Shown: one piece after another, positions 45,319 through 53,191 of the stretch
Layout: each line of letters opens with the position of its first letter
How positions within the stretch are numbered: position 1 is the stretch's first letter
Assembly (NCBI RefSeq): GCF_017599325.1
Contig: NZ_JAGFVM010000037.1
Coordinates: 43,301-107,300 of the forward strand
Reading direction: 5' to 3'
Origin: Marinilactibacillus kalidii
GTDB taxonomy: Bacteria; Bacillota; Bacilli; Lactobacillales; Carnobacteriaceae_A
Length of the DNA: 64,000 bases
Translations under genes and position numbers: made by a program
Notes under the pieces: model-generated
Seen by the model: only the letters and a program-made list of their open reading frames with translations
Told to the model about the DNA's origin: nothing
The model's database searches: none

Positions 45319-46142
45319 TGAGTTCAGTAAAAAGACATAAATCACTTGTATTATTAATGGGAACAATTTTATCATTGACTTGGATCTATCCATTTGTGAT
45401 TATTCTTTTTGGATCATTCAAAAACAGATCTGAAATTTTCACGAATACATTATGGATTCCAAAAGATGTCATTACAGAAAATTATCCAAAAGCTTATGAT
45501 AGTTTGGAATTTGCCAGTAGTTTCTTTAATTCCTTGCTCATCACAACAGTCAGCATCATTATCATTGTTATTTTTTCTTCAATGGCTGCTTATGCGTTAG
45601 CTAGAAAAAAAAGTAAAACTAGTAACATAATCTATTTTATGTGCGCACTGACGATGTTGATTCCTTTCCAGTCTGTCATGATTCCACTAGTCAGCATGTT
45701 TGGACAAGTTGACTTGTTAAATAGATTTGGGCTTGTCATTATGAATTGGGGCTTTGCAACAAGTATGTCAATTTTCCTCTATTATGGTGCGATGAGATCA
45801 ATCTCTATATCGCTAGATGAAGCAGCCTATCTTGATGGTGGAAATCCTATTCAAATATTCTGGCAAGTGATCTTCCCGATATTGAAACCAACGACAGTAA
45901 CCGTGATTATCTTGAATGCCATTAGGCTCTGGAATGATTTCTTGTTACCATCACTGGTTGTTAATAAAGATGGCATGCGTACGATTCCATTGAGAATGTA
46001 TTATTTCTTTGGTGAATATACAGTTCAGTGGGAGCTTGCACTCGCAGGATTAGTGCTTGCGATCATCCCAATCATTATTCTTTATATCTTTCTTCAAAGA
46101 TATATCGTCGAAGGCGTTACGGAAGGTGCGACGAAATCTTAA
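45318..46142 (+). CDS. sugar ABC transporter permease (UgpE/MalG type)
   Basis: 274 residues, six membrane segments, EAA loop SISLDEAAYLDGGNPIQIFWQVIFPILKP. Overlaps the preceding gene by one base (TAATG). No ATP-binding subunit follows, so the importer probably shares a general ATPase (MsmK/UgpC type) encoded elsewhere, as is common for family 1 sugar importers of Firmicutes; nor is there an adjacent glycosidase or regulator. Confidence 0.93.
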   Translation: MSSVKRHKSLVLLMGTILSLTWIYPFVIILFGSFKNRSEIFTNTLWIPKDVITENYPKAYDSLEFASSFFNSLLITTVSIIIIVIFSSMAAYALARKKSKTSNIIYFMCALTMLIPFQSVMIPLVSMFGQVDLLNRFGLVIMNWGFATSMSIFLYYGAMRSISISLDEAAYLDGGNPIQIFWQVIFPILKPTTVTVIILNAIRLWNDFLLPSLVVNKDGMRTIPLRMYYFFGEYTVQWELALAGLVLAIIPIIILYIFLQRYIVEGVTEGATKS

Positions 46143-46156
46143 TAAATACTCAAACA

Positions 46157-46194
46157 AACAACACAATGCAGAAACTTGCATTGTGTTGTTTTAT
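46157..46194 (+). terminator. terminator of the ABC operon
   Basis: AACAACACAATGCA pairs with TGCATTGTGTTGTT, then TTATCTTT. Confidence 0.9.
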
Positions 46195-46323
46195 CTTTCA
46201 ATCTATTAAGGTCTATGAAGATTCTGTCAAAAAGTGTTCACGGTTATATTTTCATTTAATCCTAAAAGAAATGATACATGTACCCTGTATATCCTTACAT
46301 AAAGGGCTTTTTAAGAGAAGTCC

Positions 46324-46352
46324 TTGTTCAAATTTTCGACAAACAATACAAT
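46324..46352 (+). promoter_or_regulatory. sigma-A promoter of the M23 peptidase gene
   Basis: TTGTTC (46324-46329), 17 bases, TACAAT (46347-46352). The leader has a small GTGAC-CAA-GTCAC hairpin at 46448-46460. The rest of 46195-46490 holds no gene. Confidence 0.6.
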
Positions 46353-46490
46353 TATATAACAAAATACCTAGTTATTTGTCACAAGAATAAAATCTTAAAA
46401 ATCCCAGAAACATGATACGATTGATTCAGACATCAAGAGAGCAAGACGTGACCAAGTCACATACTAAAAAAAATTACAGGAGTCGTTAAA

Positions 46491-47939
46491 ATGATTAAAA
46501 AGAAATTGTTTGCCGTAGTAGCTGCATCATGCTTAACATTACCAGCCTTCGCACCTACCCATGTAGCTGCATCTGAACGTATGGAAGAATTAAAAAAAGA
46601 GCAACGTGAGTTAAATGAAAAAAATAGTTCTTTAGATCAAGAAATTCAATCAAAAGATGAGCAAATGGGAAATCTCCAAGAAGAACGTACACGATTAGAA
46701 GAAGAAGTCAGTGGTCTTCAAAAAAACATTGATGAATTAGTCATCAATATTGATGAACAAGAAAAAGAAATTGAACGAATTGAAAAAGAAATCGAAAAAC
46801 TGCAAGCTAATATTGAAAAATTAGAAAAGCAAATCGAACAAAGAAATGAACAGTTAGAAAATCAAGCAAGATCTGTTCAGACAGAAGGTAATGCTTCAGA
46901 TATTATCGATATGGTTGTTTCAGCTGAGGACTTCTCAGATTTAATTGGCCGTATCGGAATGGTCTCTCAAATCGTTTCTGCTAACAAAACGATTATGCAA
47001 GCTCAAATCGATGATCAAGAAGCTTTAGAATCTGCCGAAGCTTCAATTAAAGAAGAACAAGAACAAGTGCAAACAGTCAAAGCGCAATTAGAAGTTGATC
47101 AAAATAATCTAATAGCACAGCGAGTAGAACTTGATGATAAAATTATCCAAGTAGCAGAACGCTTCGATATGACAGAAGAAGAAAAGGCTTCTTTTGTATC
47201 AGAACAATCACAAGTAGCTCAACGTACAAGTACGTTAAGTGCTGAAATGCAAGAAGAACAAGCGCGGATTATAGAAGAACAAAGAAGAATTCAAGAAGAA
47301 GAGCGTCTTGCAGAAGAAAAACGTCAGAGAGAAGAAGAAGAAGCATACCAACTAGCTGAAGCAGAACGAGTAGCTTCTGAACAAGCCGCTGCTGATAAAG
47401 CTGCAGAAGAAAATGCGGCAAGTCAAAGAGCTGCAGCTCGAGCAGAAGCTGAACAAAATCAAGCAGATCAAGTTCAAACTTCATCTTCTAATAAAGCAAG
47501 CACGCCAGCGCCTTCAAAACCAAGTGCACCAGCTCCGGCTGCACCAAGTACAAACGGTGGTTGGACTAGACCAGCTAGTGGACGAATTTCTTCTCCATTC
47601 GGTTATCGTATCCATCCAATCAGCGGTCAACGCAAGCTTCACAGAGGGATCGATATTGCTGGAGGCGGACCGATCGTTGCAGCAAAATCAGGTAAAGTTG
47701 TGACGGCTGCATTCAATAGTAGCTACGGTTACTACGTGAAAATCGATCACGGTGATGGAACAACTTCACTTTATGCACATATGCTTGCTGGCTTAAAAGT
47801 AGCTCCTGGTCAAAACGTATCACAAGGGCAACAGATTGGTGTGATGGGTTCGACAGGTGGCTCAACGGGTGTTCATTTACACTTTGAAATCACAGTTGGT
47901 GGACAATTAGTGGATCCTAAATCTTATATTGGTGGATAA
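46491..47939 (+). CDS. secreted coiled-coil M23 peptidoglycan peptidase (PcsB/EnvC-like)
   Basis: 482 residues. A signal peptide ends near VAAS (about 28); a long Glu/Lys/Gln-rich coiled coil covers about 29-260, followed by an Ala/Glu-rich helix and a Ser/Pro/Ala linker (about 325-352), as in PcsB. The C-terminal M23 (LytM) domain is intact: FGYRIHPISG, the zinc ligands in HRGIDIAGG and the HLH of GVHLHFEI. The coiled coil is the part that FtsX-type partners contact in related hydrolases. It likely acts in daughter-cell separation. CAGGAG precedes the ATG. Confidence 0.9.
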   Translation: MIKKKLFAVVAASCLTLPAFAPTHVAASERMEELKKEQRELNEKNSSLDQEIQSKDEQMGNLQEERTRLEEEVSGLQKNIDELVINIDEQEKEIERIEKEIEKLQANIEKLEKQIEQRNEQLENQARSVQTEGNASDIIDMVVSAEDFSDLIGRIGMVSQIVSANKTIMQAQIDDQEALESAEASIKEEQEQVQTVKAQLEVDQNNLIAQRVELDDKIIQVAERFDMTEEEKASFVSEQSQVAQRTSTLSAEMQEEQARIIEEQRRIQEEERLAEEKRQREEEEAYQLAEAERVASEQAAADKAAEENAASQRAAARAEAEQNQADQVQTSSSNKASTPAPSKPSAPAPAAPSTNGGWTRPASGRISSPFGYRIHPISGQRKLHRGIDIAGGGPIVAAKSGKVVTAAFNSSYGYYVKIDHGDGTTSLYAHMLAGLKVAPGQNVSQGQQIGVMGSTGGSTGVHLHFEITVGGQLVDPKSYIGG

Positions 47940-47957
47940 TTTCATTCAATAGTGAGC

Positions 47958-47995
47958 AAAAGCGTGTGACTACCAAAGTAGTCCACGCTTTTTTT
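47958..47995 (+). terminator. terminator of the M23 peptidase gene
   Basis: AAAAGCGTGTGACTAC pairs with GTAGTCCACGCTTTT (one bulge), then a T-run. Confidence 0.88.
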
Positions 47996-48079
47996 GAATA
48001 ACAGCCAATTGAAATAGGCGGTCATGCTAGTCTTAAATTATGGTAAACTGAAATTATCAGTGAGTGAGAGGATAAAATA

Positions 48080-48838
48080 ATGGAAAAAATTGAATCAACA
48101 AAAAATACAAAAGTTAAACAATGGAAAAAATTATTGACAAAAAAGGGTAGAACGAAAGCAAAACAGTACATTATAGAGGGTCATCACTTGATAGAAGAAG
48201 CATTCAAATCGGGTGCGTCCATTGAGTGTTTGATTATCAGCGATCATGTTGAATTGACTGAATGGATGAAACAAATCGAAACAAATGAGTATTTTGAAGT
48301 ATCTGAAAATGTTGCTATGGCTTTATCAGAGACTGGAACGACTCAAGGTGTTTTTGCAGTAGTGGGTATCCCTGAAGAAGCTCGAATAGTAATCGATAAA
48401 CCCTACTTATTTTTAGATGGTGTTCAAGATCCAGGAAATGTGGGTACTTTGATTCGTTCGGCAGATGCTGCAGGTTTTGGTGGCGTCGTGCTAGGAGAAG
48501 GTTCCGCAGATCTCTATAATCCAAAAACGCTGAGGTCTACACAAGGTAGTCACTTTCATATAGCAATGTACACTGGGATAATTGAAGAATGGATCAATCA
48601 CTTCCAGACCGCTGAGTACAGTGTATATGGTACGGCTCTAGATGAGCGAGCTGTCAGTTATCTTGGAGAAAAGCAACATCAACCCTTTGGGTTAATCGTT
48701 GGTAACGAAGGTGCCGGTGTAAGAGCGGCGTTATTAGAGCTGACAGACAAAAATCTTTATATTCCCATTAAAGGGCAAGCTGAATCGCTAAATGTTGCTA
48801 TTGCGGGTAGTATTTTGATGTTTTCTCTCTATCAATAA
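48080..48838 (+). CDS. TrmH/SpoU-family RNA methyltransferase (YsgA-like)
   Basis: 252 residues. An N-terminal substrate-binding domain (KVKQWKKLLTKKGRTKAKQYIIEGHHLIEEA) precedes the SPOUT knot: FLDGVQDPGNVGTLIRSADAAGFGGVVL (motif 1), IVGNEGAGV (motif 2) and IPIKGQAESLNVAIAGSILMF (motif 3). Such enzymes 2'-O-methylate rRNA or tRNA using SAM. In Bacilli this gene usually sits just upstream of pheST, as here. GAGAGGATAAA precedes the ATG. Confidence 0.92.
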   Translation: MEKIESTKNTKVKQWKKLLTKKGRTKAKQYIIEGHHLIEEAFKSGASIECLIISDHVELTEWMKQIETNEYFEVSENVAMALSETGTTQGVFAVVGIPEEARIVIDKPYLFLDGVQDPGNVGTLIRSADAAGFGGVVLGEGSADLYNPKTLRSTQGSHFHIAMYTGIIEEWINHFQTAEYSVYGTALDERAVSYLGEKQHQPFGLIVGNEGAGVRAALLELTDKNLYIPIKGQAESLNVAIAGSILMFSLYQ

Positions 48839-48850
48839 ACAACCAATTAT

Positions 48851-48880
48851 AACGGAAATTTGACAATTTTCGTTATTTTA
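48851..48880 (+). terminator. terminator of the TrmH-family gene
   Basis: AACGGAAATT pairs with AATTTTCGTT (one G-U) around TGAC, then ATTTTA. Confidence 0.7.
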
Positions 48881-49029
48881 AGTTTTAAGCTCTTTTTAAA
48901 GGTGTAAAACCTTTTAATTGGGATTGTTTAGGAGTAAAATATGGAACATAAGCTGAAAACAGCGTAAGTAAGAAGACGCTGATCAAACTTTGAGGGTAAC
49001 TTTAAAGTACGGCACAAAGGAGACGTTTC

Positions 49030-49554
49030 ATGGAATTTGTTCAATCTATCTGGGAGCAAGATCTAGAATATGTAGCTTTAATTGAAGATTTAATTAAAAA
49101 TGAAGAATTACTTAAACTTGAAGCCATTACACACCATCACTACACGACACGCCTGACTCATTCTATTTTTGTTTCTTATGTTAGTTACCGTATAGCAAAA
49201 AAAATGAATCTAGATGTAAGAGCAGTTGCGAGAGCAGGACTCCTTCACGATTTCTTCCACGAAGATAGAGAAGAGATTGCTGCAATGGAAATGGGCTCAC
49301 ATAACTGCGTGCATCCAAAAATCGCTGTAGAGAATGCAGCAAAAATAACACCACTGAGCGAGCTAGAAAAGGATATCATCTTGAAGCATATGTTCTTATG
49401 CTCTAAAGTTGGTTTGCCTCGCTATAAAGAAAGTATGATTGTGACTTGCGTGGATAAATATTGCGCAATCAACGAAGTCTCTCAGCCATTACGCGAAAAA
49501 ACGAAAGCTAAATTTGCAGTTTGGATTTCTAAAATCCGATTAGTGCATGCATAA
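49030..49554 (+). CDS. HD-domain phosphohydrolase
   Basis: 174 residues with the metal-binding HD pattern: His in TRLTHSIFVSY, the HD pair in AGLLHDFFHE, and a downstream His/Asp set (NCVHPKIAVENA, TCVDKYCAI). This is a small, single-domain HD hydrolase often found between the trmH-type gene and mgtE/pheST; its natural substrate is unknown. AAAGGAGACGTTTC precedes the ATG. Confidence 0.88.
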   Translation: MEFVQSIWEQDLEYVALIEDLIKNEELLKLEAITHHHYTTRLTHSIFVSYVSYRIAKKMNLDVRAVARAGLLHDFFHEDREEIAAMEMGSHNCVHPKIAVENAAKITPLSELEKDIILKHMFLCSKVGLPRYKESMIVTCVDKYCAINEVSQPLREKTKAKFAVWISKIRLVHA

Positions 49555-49555
49555 A

Positions 49556-49602
49556 ATACAAAATAAGAGCAAAAGCCATTGGCTTTTGCTCTTATTTTGT
49601 AT
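49556..49602 (+). terminator. 22-bp perfect terminator of the HD gene
   Basis: 49556-49577 pairs perfectly with 49581-49602 around ATT, beginning just past the HD stop codon. Confidence 0.92.
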
Positions 49603-49751
49603 TTATTCACTCAACAGTCCAAAACAATCATGTCTTTTTCTTTTATCAATACTTTTGCAGGTTTCTCACTGAAGTGCACTTATGCCCTGAAATAAGCGAT
49701 AACGGTTGAAAATAAAAAAAGGATAAGGTATCGTTAAATGTGACTACTGTC

Positions 49752-49780
49752 TTGAAATAGATGACGTAATCGGCTATGAT
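49752..49780 (+). promoter_or_regulatory. sigma-A promoter of mgtE
   Basis: TTGAAA (49752-49757), 17 bases, TATGAT (49775-49780). It gives a leader of about 190 bases with the hairpin GACATGCT-AAC-AGCATGTC (49829-49847) and a second repeat TTCAAT/ATTGAA just before it. Confidence 0.7.
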
Positions 49781-49889
49781 AAATTGTCGATGGCAATCTG
49801 ATCGTTCAATGAATAAAAATGATTGAATGACATGCTAACAGCATGTCTTTAAGGTAGTATCCGATCTAGTGAATTTGGAGGTGAGGCAA

Positions 49890-49973
49890 ATGGATGCCAG
49901 TCCCAGTTTCTTGTCAATAAGTAAAAGCATACGAAAAAAAGATGCCTCCAAAGGTATACACAGACAAGGATGA
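49890..49973 (+). CDS. 27-codon leader ORF upstream of mgtE
   Basis: ATG 49890 stands 8 bases after GGAGG (49877-49881) and opens a 27-residue frame starting MDASPSFLSISK with a basic middle (KSIRKK). Its TGA stop (49971-49973) directly follows the AAGGA ribosome site of mgtE (49966-49970), so a ribosome ending here would cover or deliver itself to the mgtE start. The position and strong ribosome site suggest a regulatory leader peptide, as mgtL is for mgtA in enteric bacteria; the sequences are unrelated. It could also be a chance frame. Confidence 0.5.
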   Translation: MDASPSFLSISKSIRKKDASKGIHRQG

Positions 49974-49979
49974 TTAAGA

Positions 49980-51344
49980 ATGGAATTTATTAAGAATAGT
50001 AAAAAAGAACACTATGAGCAGATTTTTTCTGCAGCTAAGCGAGATGACCGTGAAGCATTTAGAGATTTATTTTTGAAACTGCATGACCGTGATCAACATG
50101 AAATTTTTCATTTACTTTATCCAGAAAAAAAAAGTAAGATTTCTCATTTTCTAGATCCAGAAGAATTTTCCGAAATTTTCGAATGGATGGAAACGGAAGA
50201 CCAAGAAGCAGCAGTCCAATATCTACCTGATGAGTATATGGCTAAAGTATTTAATCACATGGCCGCAGACGATGTCGCGAACTTTTTAACAGAAAGTGAA
50301 GATACAGACAATCAGACATTATTATCGATGATGGATAGCCGTGAAAGTGAACGTGTTAGAGAAATTCTGTCATATGCTCCAGAAACAGCTGGATCGATCA
50401 TGACGAAAGAATTTATTAAAATAAATTATAAGTTACACGTTAAAGAAGTCATCGAGAAGCTAAGAAGTATTGGAAAGAAAGCAGAAACGATTTACTATCT
50501 TTATGTTGTAGATGAAAAAGATCGATTGATGGGCGTTTTATCTCTTAGAGACTTGCTGCTTTCGCAAGAAACGGAAACTGTTGAGAATATCATGTTCAGC
50601 CAGGTTGTCTCTGTCAAAGTAGATGAGGATCAAGAAAATGTAGCTAGAGTCATTCAAGACTACGATTTATTAGCACTACCTGTTTTAGCTCATGATGGAT
50701 CAATGTTAGGAATTGTTACCGTTGATGATATCATGGATATTTTAGAAGACGAAGTAACAGAGGATTTTAATGATTTTGCGGCGATAAAAAAAGGTACAGA
50801 CGATAGGAAATTAACACCTTTCAAAACTGCTAAAGCGAGAGCGCCTTGGATCGTCATCTTATTATTCTTAGGAATGATTACAGGAAGTTTGATCAGTTTC
50901 TTCGAAGAAACCCTACAATCAGTTGTATTGCTTGCAGCCTTTATTCCAATGATTATGGATACTGCTGGGAATGTAGGAACACAAGCACTAGCTGTAGCAG
51001 TGCGTAATTTGACGATTGAAGATGAGCAAGATAAAGTGAGTTTATTTCAAACAATCAAAAACGAGCTCGGTGCAGGTATATTAATTGGTATTTTAGCAGC
51101 AGTTGTAGTGAGCGGAATCGCATTCGTTCTACACGGAAATGCTGTATTAGCTTTGATTATTAGTGCCTCTATGTTGTTAACAGTAAGTGCATCAACGGTT
51201 ATTGGAACAGTTATTCCGGTAATTATCAATAAATTTAAAATTGATCCAGCAGTTGCATCTGGCCCATTTATTACAACAATTAATGATTCTTTAGGTTTGT
51301 TTATTTACTTTTCAATTGCAACACTTTTCTTAGAACATCTGTAA
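49980..51344 (+). CDS. mgtE: Mg2+ channel/transporter MgtE
   Basis: 454 residues. The N-terminal superhelical domain (about 1-135) and a CBS pair (about 136-260; ETAGSIMTKEFIKIN, ENIMFSQVVSVKVDEDQENVARVIQDYDLLALPVL) act as cytoplasmic Mg2+ gate. A connecting helix leads to five membrane segments (about 285-452), with PMIMDTAGNVGTQALAVAVR, the pore signature. Mg2+ binding at the CBS/N interface closes the pore in characterised homologues. No M-box riboswitch is recognisable; a leader ORF precedes it instead. Confidence 0.94.
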   Translation: MEFIKNSKKEHYEQIFSAAKRDDREAFRDLFLKLHDRDQHEIFHLLYPEKKSKISHFLDPEEFSEIFEWMETEDQEAAVQYLPDEYMAKVFNHMAADDVANFLTESEDTDNQTLLSMMDSRESERVREILSYAPETAGSIMTKEFIKINYKLHVKEVIEKLRSIGKKAETIYYLYVVDEKDRLMGVLSLRDLLLSQETETVENIMFSQVVSVKVDEDQENVARVIQDYDLLALPVLAHDGSMLGIVTVDDIMDILEDEVTEDFNDFAAIKKGTDDRKLTPFKTAKARAPWIVILLFLGMITGSLISFFEETLQSVVLLAAFIPMIMDTAGNVGTQALAVAVRNLTIEDEQDKVSLFQTIKNELGAGILIGILAAVVVSGIAFVLHGNAVLALIISASMLLTVSASTVIGTVIPVIINKFKIDPAVASGPFITTINDSLGLFIYFSIATLFLEHL

Positions 51345-51452
51345 AGAATCGTTAAAAGGATATGTCAATTTTTCAACTTTTTTGTAGATTTACTTACAAA
51401 AAGTTCCTATTGATGATATACTGTTGTTGTTTGAAAGTAGAGGTGAACATAC

Positions 51453-51806
51453 ATGATTGAAGCAACACAAAATAAAATTATTTGTCCAAAGTTTGAGCAA
51501 ACTTTTTCTATTCTTGGAAAGAAATGGACAGGGCTTATTATTGATGTTTTATTGGATGGACCTCGTCGTTTCAAAGATCTTTCGGAATCGATTCCTGATG
51601 TAAGTGATCGTGTGCTAGTAGAGAGACTAAAAGAACTCGAACAAGCCGACATCGTTACCAAGAATCTTGACGAAGATTGTGAGCTAAGATCCGGATATTG
51701 TCTAACAACTAAAGGATTAGCGCTTGAAAATGTGATGAGAGAAGTACAAGGCTGGGCAGATCAATGGATCAGTGCAGAAGAATGTCAAAAAACATTAAAC
51801 AAATAA
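51453..51806 (+). CDS. HxlR-family transcriptional regulator
   Basis: 117 residues. An N-terminal Cys (ICPKFEQTFSILGKKWTGLIIDVLLDGPRRFKDL) and a winged helix ending LTTKGLALENVM are the HxlR hallmarks; Cys12 may be redox-sensing, as in several family members. GAGGTGAACATAC precedes the ATG. The target is unknown; it stands alone between mgtE and the pheST T-box. Confidence 0.9.
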   Translation: MIEATQNKIICPKFEQTFSILGKKWTGLIIDVLLDGPRRFKDLSESIPDVSDRVLVERLKELEQADIVTKNLDEDCELRSGYCLTTKGLALENVMREVQGWADQWISAEECQKTLNK

Positions 51807-51837
51807 ATGAACAAATTTTATAAATGAACGCTTTTGT

Positions 51838-52102
51838 TGGAAAAGAGTAACACAGTAGACTATCTCAGAGATCGAATGTCATTGGCTGTAAGCATTCGAA
51901 TAATAAACTGTGTGAAGTTCACTTCCGACATTCAAAAGGATTTTAATTTGATTCTTGTCTTTTTGAAGAAGTAGATTTCGATGTTTAACAGAAATCTCGG
52001 TATGCGCCGTTATGCAGAGTGTAAAACTAGCAATCGTTAGTTTTGAACAAGGGTGGTACCGCGTGTTGACCTCGTCCCTATTAGGGAAGGGGTCTTTTTT
52101 TT
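51838..52102 (+). promoter_or_regulatory. T-box riboswitch (tRNA-Phe) of pheST
   Basis: The conserved T-box sequence AGGGTGGTACCGCG is at 52050-52063, followed by the terminator GACCTCGTCCCTA / TTAGGGAAGGGGTC (52068-52094) and eight Ts. The Stem I region begins around 51838 (AAGAGTAACACAG...CAGAGATCGAATG). The specifier is probably TTC (Phe) at 51918-51920, consistent with the downstream genes; the exact specifier is inferred. Uncharged tRNA-Phe would stabilise the antiterminator and switch on pheST. Confidence 0.93.
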
Positions 52103-52138
52103 GACTAAAAATAGATACATAACTAAAGGAGAGAGAAG

Positions 52139-53185
52139 ATGGATTTAAAGAACAGATTATCAGAAATTGCAGAAACAGCCTCTACTGAGTTTGCCAACAC
52201 ACACTCAATGGAAGAATTAGAAACGTTAAGAGTAACGTATCTAGGGAAAAAAGGTAAATTGACACAAGTATTAAAAGGTATGAAAGACTTGAGTGCTGAA
52301 GAGCGTCCAGTTATTGGTCAACTAGGAAATAAAGTAAGAGATGAAATTACTAGTCAACTTTCAGAGAAAAAAGCGCTACTTGAAAAAGCAGCCTTGGATA
52401 AACGTTTGTCTGAAGAAACGATTGACGTGACATTGCCAGGCGTGAAACCGAAAAAAGGTCAAGGACACGTTATCACGCAAATCATGGAAGAAATTGAAGA
52501 TTTGTTCCTAGGTATGGGTTATCAAATCGTTGAAGGAAATGAAGTGGAAGAAGACTATTACAACTTTGAGCGTGTTAATCTTCCGAAAAATCATCCAGCA
52601 CGCGATATGCAAGATACTTTTTATATTACGAATGAAGTATTGATGCGTACACACACTTCGCCTGTTCAAGCGCGGGCTTTAGAGACCCATGATTTCTCAA
52701 AAGGACCACTTAAAATGATCAGTCCAGGTAAAGTGTATCGTCGAGATACAGATGATGCGACACACTCTCATCAGTTCCACCAAATTGAAGGACTTGTCAT
52801 CGACAAACACATTACAATGGCAGACTTAAAAGGTGCATTAGAAGCGTTAGCTAAGAAAATGTTTGGAGAAGATCGTGAAATTCGATTACGTCCTAGTTAT
52901 TTCCCATTTACTGAGCCTTCTGTAGAAGTAGACGTTAGCTGCTTCAAATGTGGCGGAGCAGGATGTAGCGTATGTAAGCAAACGGGCTGGATTGAAATAT
53001 TAGGAGCAGGTATGACGCATCCAGAAGTGCTGAGAATGTCTGGAGTAGATCCAGAAGTATACGGCGGATTCGCCTTTGGAATGGGACCTGACCGCATCGC
53101 TATGCTGAAGTACGGTGTAGAAGATATTAGAAACTTCTATTTGAACGACCAACGATTCTTAGAACAATTCAAGGTGAAAGGATAG
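52139..53185 (+). CDS. pheS: phenylalanyl-tRNA synthetase alpha subunit
   Basis: 348 residues. N-terminal coiled coil (tRNA binding), then the class II catalytic core: motif 2 [40 protein letters not shown] with the alpha-subunit Zn-like cysteine set ([16 protein letters not shown]) and motif 3 [25 protein letters not shown] precedes the ATG. Acts as an (alpha-beta)2 tetramer with PheT. Confidence 0.97.
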   Translation: MDLKNRLSEIAETASTEFANTHSMEELETLRVTYLGKKGKLTQVLKGMKDLSAEERPVIGQLGNKVRDEITSQLSEKKALLEKAALDKRLSEETIDVTLPGVKPKKGQGHVITQIMEEIEDLFLGMGYQIVEGNEVEEDYYNFERVNLPKNHPARDMQDTFYITNEVLMRTHTSPVQARALETHDFSKGPLKMISPGKVYRRDTDDATHSHQFHQIEGLVIDKHITMADLKGALEALAKKMFGEDREIRLRPSYFPFTEPSVEVDVSCFKCGGAGCSVCKQTGWIEILGAGMTHPEVLRMSGVDPEVYGGFAFGMGPDRIAMLKYGVEDIRNFYLNDQRFLEQFKVKG

Positions 53186-53191
53186 GATAAA

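Noticed and set aside
46028..46390. 120-codon frame overlapping the end of the second ABC permease
   Set aside because: Most of it lies inside the permease gene in another frame, and the rest crosses the operon terminator; composition is unlike a protein.
49787..49979. M-box (ykoK) Mg2+ riboswitch in the mgtE leader
   Set aside because: Only GGTGAGGC matches; the CTGCCC, AAAGACGCC and GCTAAAGC blocks are missing and the match is at the wrong end of the leader.
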